A stretch of DNA of 64,000 nucleotides, from the NCBI GenBank assembly GCA_015067895.1, contig SVLP01000001.1:62001-126000 (forward strand), read 5' to 3'. A program made the translations under genes and the position numbers. Shown here piece by piece: positions 39,818 to 46,892 of this stretch (position 1 is its first letter; each line of letters starts with the position of its first letter). The stretch comes from Oscillospiraceae bacterium. GTDB taxonomy: Bacteria; Bacillota_A; Clostridia; Oscillospirales; Oscillospiraceae. Under the pieces are notes generated by a model. The model was not told the origin of the DNA. It ran no database searches and worked only from the letters and a program-made list of their open reading frames with translations.

Positions 39818-40689
39818 TGTTGCATACCATCAAAAATGAATTCCTGACCGTCACCGCCAAGGAGGCCGGTGCGGAGCTTATGTCCATCCTGGGCGCCGAC
39901 GGCACCGAGTACCTGTGGCAGGGCGACGCGAAATACTGGTCTGACCGGGCCCTGAACATCTTCCCCTACGTGGCCCGTCTGAACGACAAGAAGTATTACA
40001 TGGACGGCGAGCTGCACGAAATGGCCATCCACGGCATCGCCCCCTATCGGGATTTCACCGTCACGGAAAATGACGGCGTTCGCATGGTCTTCCAGCTGAA
40101 AGCCGATGGGAAGACCATGGCCGAGTACCCCCGGAGCTTCGTCTTCCGGATCATCTACGCCCTGGAGGGTAAGACCCTGAAGGTCACCTACGAATGCGAA
40201 AACCAGGACGGGAAGACCATGTACTTCGGTCTGGGCGGCCACCCCGGCTTCAATGTGCCCCTGGCTCCCGGCAAGGCTTTTGAGGACTACCGCCTGCGCT
40301 TTGCCGAGGTCTGCGAGCCCTACCGGGTGGGCTTCAACGCCGACTGCTTTGTCACCCACGAGGACACCCCCTTCGAACTGGAGGAGGGCACCATCCTGAA
40401 TCTGCGCCACGACCTCTTTGACGATGACGCCATCGTCCTGCGGGATATGGCCCGGGAGGTCACCCTGGAATCCGACGGCGGTCATAGCGTGACCGTAAGC
40501 TTCCCCGGCATGCAGTACCTGGGCCTGTGGCACTGGCCGAAGACCGATGCACCCTACATCTGCATCGAGCCCTGGTGCTCCCTGCCCGCCGATGCGGGGC
40601 GAATCACCGTCTTCGAGGAGCAGTCCGATCTGATCTCCCTGGAGCCCGGTAAAACCTATATCAATGATTGGTCTATCTCCATCTCCTGA
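39817..40689 (+). CDS. Aldose 1-epimerase family protein (LacX-like)
   Basis: A 290-residue beta-sandwich of the galactose-mutarotase superfamily. Motifs: LWQGDAKYWSDRALNIFPYVARL, HGIAPYRDF (catalytic-type His, about 70), GLGGHPGFNVPL (about 145) and a late CIEPWCSLPA glutamate. It speeds alpha/beta interconversion of a free hexose or a phosphorylated sugar, matching the anomer used by the kinase or isomerase. The start overlaps the kinase stop by one base (TAATG). Confidence 0.85.
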   Translation: MLHTIKNEFLTVTAKEAGAELMSILGADGTEYLWQGDAKYWSDRALNIFPYVARLNDKKYYMDGELHEMAIHGIAPYRDFTVTENDGVRMVFQLKADGKTMAEYPRSFVFRIIYALEGKTLKVTYECENQDGKTMYFGLGGHPGFNVPLAPGKAFEDYRLRFAEVCEPYRVGFNADCFVTHEDTPFELEEGTILNLRHDLFDDDAIVLRDMAREVTLESDGGHSVTVSFPGMQYLGLWHWPKTDAPYICIEPWCSLPADAGRITVFEEQSDLISLEPGKTYINDWSISIS

Positions 40690-40724
40690 TGTGACACACT
40701 TGCTCAGATGACTGTCACGCAAAT

Positions 40725-40864
40725 GTAGGGAACGGCTATGGCCGTTCCGCAGTGGAATCTGATGCAAAAAACGATGTTGGGCGAATTCGTACCATCCCAG
40801 CATGTCGCCCCACCTGGTTCCGTACATAGGTGCATTCTGCGGAACGGTCATAACCGTTCCCTAC
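40725..40864. repeat. GTAGGG-type palindromic repeat, copy 3
   Basis: A 140-bp inverted repeat with arms GTAGGGAACGGCTATGGCC and GGTCATAACCGTTCCCTAC. Same arm design as the copies at 61198 and, more distantly, 11911 and 20519. GTGACA..TGTCAC (40691-40718) lies just outside. Confidence 0.85.
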
Positions 40865-40927
40865 GGGTGCTGTGCGGATTTGTTACTCAACAGAATGGAT
40901 AGAAAAACCACATTATGAGGAAATGAC

Positions 40928-43321
40928 ATGAACATCCAAAACTGGACTTTTTACTACCCCGGCTTTGAGCCCCTGTCCTGCACCGCCCCCTGCACCATGC
41001 TGAGTGTGCTGTACGAAAACGGCAAGATCCCCGATCCCCACTACGGGCTCAACGAGCGGGAGCTGCAGTATCTTGCCGACAAGGACTGCACCTTTGAGGC
41101 CAGATTCACCGTGGATGCCGAGACCATGGCTAAGGATTTCCACGAGCTGGTCTTCCACGGTCTGGACACCATCTGCCATATCTACCTGAACGGCAAGCTG
41201 CTGGACAAGGTGCAGAATATGCACCGTACCCATGTGATCTATGTGGGCGATGACCTGACCGAGGGTGAGAACACCCTCCGTCTGGAGTTCAAGTCCCCCA
41301 CCCGCTACTTCGCCCGGGAGCAGCACCGCCACTACCTGTACATAAATGACGGCGACACCATCCCCGGTGCCGCCCACCTGCGCAAGGCCATGTACCAGTC
41401 CGGCTGGGACTGGGGCCCCACCCTGCCCGACATGGGCATCTGGCGGCCGGTGGAGCTGAAATGCTATGATGTGGATCGGCTCTATCGCACCACCTTCACC
41501 CAGGATCACCACGACGGCCTGGTGGATGTGACCGTCAAGGCGGAATCTTTCCATAACTGGGCCCGGGACATCTATGTCACCCTGGACGGCAAACGTGAAA
41601 AGGTCGTTGACGGCGAGGTCACCATCACCGTGGAGAATCCCAAGCTCTGGTGGGTGCGCGGCCTCGGTGAGCAGCCCCTGTACGATTGTGTAATCGAGCT
41701 GGAGCACGAGGGCGTGGTCATCGACACCATGCATAAGCGCATCGGCCTGCGCACTCTGACGGTCAGTACCGAGAAGGATGCCGACAAGCGCGGCAGCGAG
41801 TTCGCCTTCGTCATCAACGGCGTGAAGATATTCTCCATGGGCGCCAACTACATTCCCATGGACAACCTCCTGTCCCGTGTCACCGATGAGCGCATCGAGC
41901 AGCACATCCAGTGGGCCATCGACGCCAATTTCAACACCCTGCGCATCTGGGGCGGCGGCTACTATCCCGAGGACAAGTTCTATGACCTGTGCGACGAGAA
42001 GGGCATCATGGTCTGGGAGGACTTCATGGTGGCCTGCGCCAACATCTGGTTCACCCAGGAAATGCAGGATGAATTCTGGGCCGAGGCCGTGGACAACCTG
42101 AACCGGCTGAACCACCATCCCTCCCTGGCCATCCTCTGCGGCAACAACGAGATGGAGGACATGATTATCAATGCCGGTGCCCAGAACACCGAGCATGTCC
42201 GCCACGACTACATCCACCTCTACGAGATCCTCCTGCCGGAGCTGTGCAAAAAATACGCCCCCGATACCTTCTACTGGCCCTCCAGCCCCTCCTCCGGCGG
42301 CGGCTTCGACGATCCCGGCAACCACGCCCGGGGCGACACCCACTACTGGACCGTCTGGCACGGCGGCGTGCCCTTCACCACCTATCGGCAGATGCACTTC
42401 CGCTTCTGCTCCGAATACGGCTTCGAGGCCTTCCCCAGCATGAAGACCATCCGCACCTTCTGCGAGGAGAAGGATCACAACTGCTTCTCCCGGGTCATGG
42501 AGAACCACCAGAAGTGCAAGGGCGGCAATGGCAAGATCCTGCGCTACCTCTCCGACAATTACCTCTACCCCGCGAAATTTGAAGACCTGGTCTACGCAAG
42601 TCAGCTCCTCCAGGCCGATGCCATCAAGTATGGTGTCGAGCACTTCCGCCGGGAGCGGGGCTGGTGCATGGGCTCCATCTACTGGCAGTTCAACGACTGC
42701 TGGCCCGTGGCATCCTGGTCTTCCGTGGACTCCTGCGGCCGGTACAAGGCCCTGCACTATGCCGCCCGGAAGTTCTATGCTCCCGTGGCCATGGGTCTGT
42801 TCCTGGAACAGGGCAAGCTGACCGTCAACGTCTCCAACGAGACGATGAACGATTTCAGCGGCTCCATCCGCCTGCGCCTGTGCACCAAGGACTTCACTGT
42901 CCTGGACGAGAAGACCGCAGGCGTTTCCGTGGACAGCCTGGAATCTCTGGATGTCTTCCGCTACAAGCTGCCGGAAGTTGATCCCTATTCCACCTACATC
43001 TATGTTGACCTGCTGGATGCGGACGGCGAGCTCGTCATGCGCCAGGTGGAGATGCAGGTGCCCTGCAAACATTTCGAGTGGGAGCGCCCCGCCATCACCG
43101 CTGCGTTCACCGATGTGCCCGGCGGCGTGGAAATCGCCGTCACCGGCGACACCTTCACCAAGGGCGTGATGCTGGACTTCGAGGGCTTCGACTGTGTGCT
43201 GACCGACAATTTCTTCAGCATCACGGACAAAGATCCCTACATCGTCACCGCCCGCACCGACCGGTCTGCCCAGGAGCTGCGCAAGGCTCTGCGCATCAAG
43301 ACCGTCTACGACATCCGCTGA
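40928..43321 (+). CDS. GH2 beta-mannosidase
   Basis: A 797-residue glycosidase removing terminal beta-mannose, as in the core of N-glycans or mannan. Sugar-binding domain (FHGLDTICHIYLNG), immunoglobulin-like domain, then a GH2 barrel with acid/base Glu408 in CGNNEMED and nucleophile Glu496 in FCSEYGFEAFPS. The SGWDWGPTLPDMGIWRP segment (about 158-174) is the beta-mannosidase signature. No signal peptide, so the enzyme is intracellular. It is followed after 82 bases by an AraC-type response-regulator-like gene on the same strand. Confidence 0.92.
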   Translation: MNIQNWTFYYPGFEPLSCTAPCTMLSVLYENGKIPDPHYGLNERELQYLADKDCTFEARFTVDAETMAKDFHELVFHGLDTICHIYLNGKLLDKVQNMHRTHVIYVGDDLTEGENTLRLEFKSPTRYFAREQHRHYLYINDGDTIPGAAHLRKAMYQSGWDWGPTLPDMGIWRPVELKCYDVDRLYRTTFTQDHHDGLVDVTVKAESFHNWARDIYVTLDGKREKVVDGEVTITVENPKLWWVRGLGEQPLYDCVIELEHEGVVIDTMHKRIGLRTLTVSTEKDADKRGSEFAFVINGVKIFSMGANYIPMDNLLSRVTDERIEQHIQWAIDANFNTLRIWGGGYYPEDKFYDLCDEKGIMVWEDFMVACANIWFTQEMQDEFWAEAVDNLNRLNHHPSLAILCGNNEMEDMIINAGAQNTEHVRHDYIHLYEILLPELCKKYAPDTFYWPSSPSSGGGFDDPGNHARGDTHYWTVWHGGVPFTTYRQMHFRFCSEYGFEAFPSMKTIRTFCEEKDHNCFSRVMENHQKCKGGNGKILRYLSDNYLYPAKFEDLVYASQLLQADAIKYGVEHFRRERGWCMGSIYWQFNDCWPVASWSSVDSCGRYKALHYAARKFYAPVAMGLFLEQGKLTVNVSNETMNDFSGSIRLRLCTKDFTVLDEKTAGVSVDSLESLDVFRYKLPEVDPYSTYIYVDLLDADGELVMRQVEMQVPCKHFEWERPAITAAFTDVPGGVEIAVTGDTFTKGVMLDFEGFDCVLTDNFFSITDKDPYIVTARTDRSAQELRKALRIKTVYDIR

Positions 43322-43325
43322 CATC

Positions 43326-43341
43326 CCAATATGCATATTGG
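43326..43341. promoter_or_regulatory. 16-bp perfect palindrome upstream of the receiver-AraC gene
   Basis: CCAATATGCATATTGG is a perfect palindrome five bases after the GH2 stop and 63 bases before the next start, followed by a hairpin (43341-43367). It may be a regulator site. Confidence 0.4.
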
Positions 43342-43403
43342 CCTGCCGTCCCTAATGGACGGCAGGCTCCACCCCCGCGTTTTTTGGAAAGGCAGGAAAT
43401 CCT

Positions 43404-44186
43404 ATGTACCGTCTTCTGATCGTCGATGATCCCGACAGCTGTGAAACCATCAAGGGGCTGATCGACTGGGCCGGTTATGGCTTCAGCGTGGTCATGACGG
43501 CTCATTCCTATATCGAGGGCATCAACCTGTCCCTGGATCTGTATCCCCATCTGACGCTGATCGGCACCAGCATGGGTGCCTACCGGGGCTATGAGCTGGC
43601 GGATCATCTGCGCTCCATCGGCCTGAAGTCGGTCTTCGCCATGATGTCCCCGGAGCGGGATCCGGAGCAGATCATCCAGGCCATGCGGGCGGGTGCGAGA
43701 GATTTCCTGACCAAGCCAGTGGACGCGGCGGAGCTGCGCACCTTCGTGGAGCGGGTGGTGGTCAACGAGCTGGGCGGCGAGCTGCCCCAGGTGGGGGCTG
43801 TCCGCCATGACATCGACCCGGTGCTGAACGTGCCCTACTGTGAGCTGTCCCGGATCACCAACAAGATCATCATGATCGTCAAATCGGGCTACCGCCAGCC
43901 CCAGACCCTGACGGGCATCGCCGAGAGCATGCAGATGTCGGGCAAGTACATTGGCCGCATCTTCCTGAAGGACACGGGCATCAAATTCTCCGAGTACCTG
44001 ATGGCCTACCGGATGCTCGAAGCCCGGAAGCTCATCACGGGCACCCAGGAGAAGATCTCCGTCATCGCCGGCATGGTGGGCTATGTCCAGCTCAACAATT
44101 TCTACATCCACTTCCGCAACTACTTCGGCGTCTCCCCCAGCGCCCTGCGCAACTTTGAGACGGCAGGGGAATTGGCAGAGGTCTGA
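43404..44186 (+). CDS. AraC-type regulator with degenerate receiver domain
   Basis: A 260-residue protein. Residues 1-125 look like a receiver of the YesN class (LLIVDDPDSCETIKGLIDWAGYGF, FAMMSPERD, and FLTKPVD with the conserved Lys). The strand that should carry the phosphorylated Asp reads LTLIGTSMGAYRGYEL, with Gly in place of Asp. The C-terminal HTH pair is intact (LTGIAESMQMSGKYIGRIFLKDTG; MVGYVQLNNFYIHFRNYFGVSPSALRNF). No histidine kinase lies near. It probably responds to something other than phosphorylation and may regulate the GH2 or the adjacent glycan genes. Confidence 0.82.
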   Translation: MYRLLIVDDPDSCETIKGLIDWAGYGFSVVMTAHSYIEGINLSLDLYPHLTLIGTSMGAYRGYELADHLRSIGLKSVFAMMSPERDPEQIIQAMRAGARDFLTKPVDAAELRTFVERVVVNELGGELPQVGAVRHDIDPVLNVPYCELSRITNKIIMIVKSGYRQPQTLTGIAESMQMSGKYIGRIFLKDTGIKFSEYLMAYRMLEARKLITGTQEKISVIAGMVGYVQLNNFYIHFRNYFGVSPSALRNFETAGELAEV

Positions 44187-44187
44187 T

Positions 44188-44341
44188 ACTAACTTTTCAT
44201 AAAATCGCCTTATTCTCGCCGGTCTAAATTGTGCCGGAATGCGTTCTCCTCCTAGGTGGGCGACAGCCCACCGTCGTCGTCGGCCTTTTCCGGCGCAATT
44301 TATCCTCGACGAGTCTTAAGGCCATTTTATCAAAAATTAGT
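44188..44341. repeat. Fold-back element with 25-bp terminal inverted repeats
   Basis: The ends ACTAACTTTTCATAAAATCG (44188-) and its complement (44317-44341) match at 22 of 25 positions. A second, inner arm pair (TTCTCGCCGG..TGCCGGAA and TTCCGGCGCA..CGACGAG) continues the hairpin. The element begins two bases after the regulator stop codon. It encodes nothing. Confidence 0.8.
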
Positions 44342-44358
44342 ATGAAAATGAAAAACGT

Positions 44359-44385
44359 ATGCCGGAGTCCATCGGACTCCGGCAT
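44359..44385. terminator. Bidirectional terminator between regulator and GH29 gene
   Basis: A perfect 12-bp stem ATGCCGGAGTCC with 3-base loop. It is followed by TTTTG on the plus strand and by ACGTTTTTC on the minus strand. Confidence 0.85.
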
Positions 44386-44395
44386 TTTGTATAGG

Positions 44396-46024
44396 TCAAA
44401 GCAGGAACACGCGCACCGATTGTTCGTCCACATCGCCCACAAGCATGAGCTTGTAGGAGCCGGTGACGGTGTCGAACCGGGCGGGGGAGGTGCCCTCCCA
44501 GACTGGCGCATAGCGGGTGCCGTTGAAGGCGTGGATCTCCACATTGCCCCGGCCCGCGAATTCCACAGCGTTGTAGGGATAAATGCCGCCAAGGTCAACG
44601 ACGATGCCGTCGGGCTCCCGGGTGATCTGAAGATTGGTCAGCTCCCCGGGGGTCAGCGCCGCTTTGCGCTCCAGGCCGATGCCGTGGGTGTCATAGAGCC
44701 GGACGCGCCGCAGCACCGGAGCCGCGCCCGCTTCCATGATGCGGATGCGCAGGGCCGAGACGGTGACGGGCTCGATCCGCTCGCAGCGGCAGAAGCCGAT
44801 GCACTCCCGCCGGGCGACGGTGCGCCAGACGCCGTGTTCCAGCACATCCAGGGAGAATCGGCGAACCCGGTGGCCCAGCTCAATGACCTCCTCCAGCCGA
44901 TAGCAGTCGAAGGTGATCGGGGAGGGGAAGGAGAGGGTGATGGTGGGGGTCAGGTCAGCAGCGGCGTAGAAGCGGTCGCCGTCCTCCAGAAGCAGGTTTT
45001 CCGGGCCGCAGTCGGGGTGGAGGGGCCCATCGGCGGTGACGGCTGCGTTTACGGCAAGCTCCTCCGCGAAGATCTCTTTCAGAAGAACGTTCCAGCGCAG
45101 GACGCTCTTGGCGTCCCGTTCATGGATCAGGCCCCGGCGGTCGGGGGGCAGGTTCAGGAGGATGGCGGTGTTCCGTCCGGCGGACTGGAACCAGTAGGTG
45201 ACGAGATTCTCGGGGGTGCGCACCTGATCGTCCTGGCTTTCGTGGTAAAACCAGCCGGGGCGGATGGAGGTGTTGGTCTCGGCAGGGATGAAGCGGCTGC
45301 CGCCCCATTTGCCGCTGTTCAGGTTGGCGCAGGTTTCGACGACGATGGTCTCGGGATCGATGGTGGCCCAGCAGGGATCTCCCGCCCGGCCCTCCTCGGT
45401 GCCCACCCAGCGGACATCCACGTGCTCCGCCGCCCCCAGGCAGCCAAAAATGACGCACTGGGGCTGGAATTTGCGGACGATGCCCGCCCAGCGGGCCCAG
45501 TCGTAGCGGGCTTCGGTGCTGCCTGCGCCGTCCCACCAGCATTCCCAGATGGGGCCGTAATTGGTCATCAGCTCGGTCAGCTGGGCGGCGTAGATGTCGT
45601 TGTATTCCGCACTTCCCCAGGACGGGTGGTTCCGATCCCAGGGGGAGAGGTAGAGCCCCGCCTTCAGGCCGAATTCCCGGCAGGCGTCGGTGAATTCCTT
45701 CACCACATCCACGCCGCAGGGGCTGTTTTTCACAGAGTGCTCCGTCGTTTCCGTGTGCCAAAGGCAGAAGCCGTCGTGGTGCTTGGCGGTGAGGATGGCG
45801 GCGGTGAAGCCCGCGTCCTTCAGAACCCGGGCCCACTGGCGGCAGTCCAGGGCCGTGGGGGCGAAGACGGATGGGGACTCGGTGCCGTCGCCCCATTCCC
45901 GGTCGGTGAAGGTGTTGACGGTGAAGTGGAGAAAGGCCGTCCGGCCCCGGCGGTACCACTCCATGTGCCGGTCGTTGGCCGAGGGGCCGAAGGGAGTCAG
46001 GCCGTATCGGGAAAAGTCGGTCAT
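44396..46024 (-). CDS. GH29 alpha-L-fucosidase with C-terminal discoidin-like domain
   Basis: A 542-residue exo-enzyme that releases alpha-L-fucose from mucin, N-glycan or milk-type oligosaccharides. The barrel shows HFTVNTFTDREWGDG, LTAKHHDGFCLWH (about 85-97, the HHDGF signature), and the probable nucleophile Asp165 in ECWWDGAGS. Residues from about 350 make a beta-sandwich of the F5/8 type (FDCYRLEEVIELGHRVRRFSLDV). No signal peptide is seen. The start at 46024 has a GAGGTG site; the longer upstream frame is rejected because it crosses the promoter. Divergent from yesL with shared control repeats between them. Confidence 0.9.
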   Translation of the reverse strand: MTDFSRYGLTPFGPSANDRHMEWYRRGRTAFLHFTVNTFTDREWGDGTESPSVFAPTALDCRQWARVLKDAGFTAAILTAKHHDGFCLWHTETTEHSVKNSPCGVDVVKEFTDACREFGLKAGLYLSPWDRNHPSWGSAEYNDIYAAQLTELMTNYGPIWECWWDGAGSTEARYDWARWAGIVRKFQPQCVIFGCLGAAEHVDVRWVGTEEGRAGDPCWATIDPETIVVETCANLNSGKWGGSRFIPAETNTSIRPGWFYHESQDDQVRTPENLVTYWFQSAGRNTAILLNLPPDRRGLIHERDAKSVLRWNVLLKEIFAEELAVNAAVTADGPLHPDCGPENLLLEDGDRFYAAADLTPTITLSFPSPITFDCYRLEEVIELGHRVRRFSLDVLEHGVWRTVARRECIGFCRCERIEPVTVSALRIRIMEAGAAPVLRRVRLYDTHGIGLERKAALTPGELTNLQITREPDGIVVDLGGIYPYNAVEFAGRGNVEIHAFNGTRYAPVWEGTSPARFDTVTGSYKLMLVGDVDEQSVRVFLL

Positions 46025-46054
46025 AGGGGACACCTCGTTTCGTGGGTTTCTTCT

Positions 46055-46083
46055 ATTATACCGACGGGCTGAGGGGAAGTCAA
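46055..46083 (-). promoter_or_regulatory. Promoter of the GH29 gene
   Basis: Minus strand TTGACT (46078-46083), 17-base spacer, TATAAT (46055-46060). Confidence 0.8.
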
Positions 46084-46092
46084 CGCAGCCAG

Positions 46093-46131
46093 TGAAATCG
46101 CAATATCGCAACATGAAATCGCAATATTGCA
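46093..46131. promoter_or_regulatory. Tandem 18-bp operator candidates between divergent promoters
   Basis: TGAAATCGCAATATCGCA (46093-46110) and TGAAATCGCAATATTGCA (46114-46131) differ at one base and are spaced 21 bases apart, two helical turns. They lie exactly between the -35 boxes of the GH29 and yesL promoters. Confidence 0.7.
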
Positions 46132-46133
46132 GC

Positions 46134-46162
46134 TTGCGGCTTTTGCTCTTTTCCGTCATAAT
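46134..46162 (+). promoter_or_regulatory. Promoter of yesL
   Basis: -35 TTGCGG (46134-46139), 17-base spacer, -10 CATAAT (46157-46162). Confidence 0.65.
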
Positions 46163-46196
46163 GGTTCTATATTCGTTCCCGGCAAAGGAGGATCCC

Positions 46197-46853
46197 ATGA
46201 GAAATCTATTCAATCTGGACAACCCGGTGGTTCAGTTTCTGGCCCGCGTGGGCGATCTCATCATCGTCAACGTGCTGTTTCTGATCTGCTGCGTACCGCT
46301 GGTGACCATCGGCGCGTCCATCGCCGCCATGCACAAGGTCACCCAGGCCATCGCCTTTGACGAGGACAACGGCATCGTAAAAACCTTCTTCCGGGGCTTC
46401 CGGGAGAATTTCAGGCAGGCCACGGCGGCCTGGCTGCTGATGGTGGTCTTCGCGGTCAGCATGGGCTGCAATTACCTCATCATCCTGGGCTTCGCCGCAG
46501 GCAATATGGCGCTGGTGCTGAAATGGCTGCTGATCGTCCTCTCTGCGCTGGTGGTGATCCTGGCGGCGTACCTGTTCCCGCTGCTGGCCCGGTATCAGAA
46601 CACCCTGCGCCAGCATGCCATGAACGCCCTGATCCTGGCGGTGGTGAAGCTGCCCCGGACGGTGGGGCTGGTGGGCTTGAGCATCCTGCCCATCCTGATC
46701 GCCGTCATTTCCTTCCAGACCTTCCTGCAGACGCTGATCTTCTGGGTGGCGGTGGGCTTCGGCTTTACCAGCTACATGTCCAGCACCCTCCTGAAGCCCG
46801 TCTTCCGGGAGATGGAGGACAAGACCGGCGCAGGTGTCCAGATCATGACTTAA
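46197..46853 (+). CDS. YesL/DUF624 family membrane protein
   Basis: A 218-residue membrane protein with about five or six helices (first at about 18-40: ARVGDLIIVNVLFLICCVPLVTIG; then about 75-95, 103-128, 150-175, 180-200). The N-terminal NLDNPVVQFLARVGDLIIVN and CCVPLVTIGASIAAM match YesL-type proteins (DUF624), which are found beside polysaccharide-utilisation transporters in Bacillota. Role not established. ATG at 46197 has a GGAGGA site. It is divergent from the fucosidase and convergent with the GH3/GH38/transporter series. Confidence 0.87.
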   Translation: MRNLFNLDNPVVQFLARVGDLIIVNVLFLICCVPLVTIGASIAAMHKVTQAIAFDEDNGIVKTFFRGFRENFRQATAAWLLMVVFAVSMGCNYLIILGFAAGNMALVLKWLLIVLSALVVILAAYLFPLLARYQNTLRQHAMNALILAVVKLPRTVGLVGLSILPILIAVISFQTFLQTLIFWVAVGFGFTSYMSSTLLKPVFREMEDKTGAGVQIMT

Positions 46854-46860
46854 GCAAAAT

Positions 46861-46892
46861 GCGGCTGACCAAATGGTCAGCCGCGATTTTTT
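46861..46892. terminator. Bidirectional terminator between yesL and the GH3 gene
   Basis: An 11-bp stem GCGGCTGACCA and complement, with T runs (GATTTTTT plus strand; ATTTTGC minus strand). Confidence 0.88.

Noticed and set aside
40913..43336. An 807-codon minus-strand frame opposite the GH2 gene
   Set aside because: Antisense shadow; the plus frame has both catalytic Glu residues.
44188..44341. Attachment site or integron-type recombination site
   Set aside because: No integrase gene or cassette array is present; the symmetry fits a fold-back element better.
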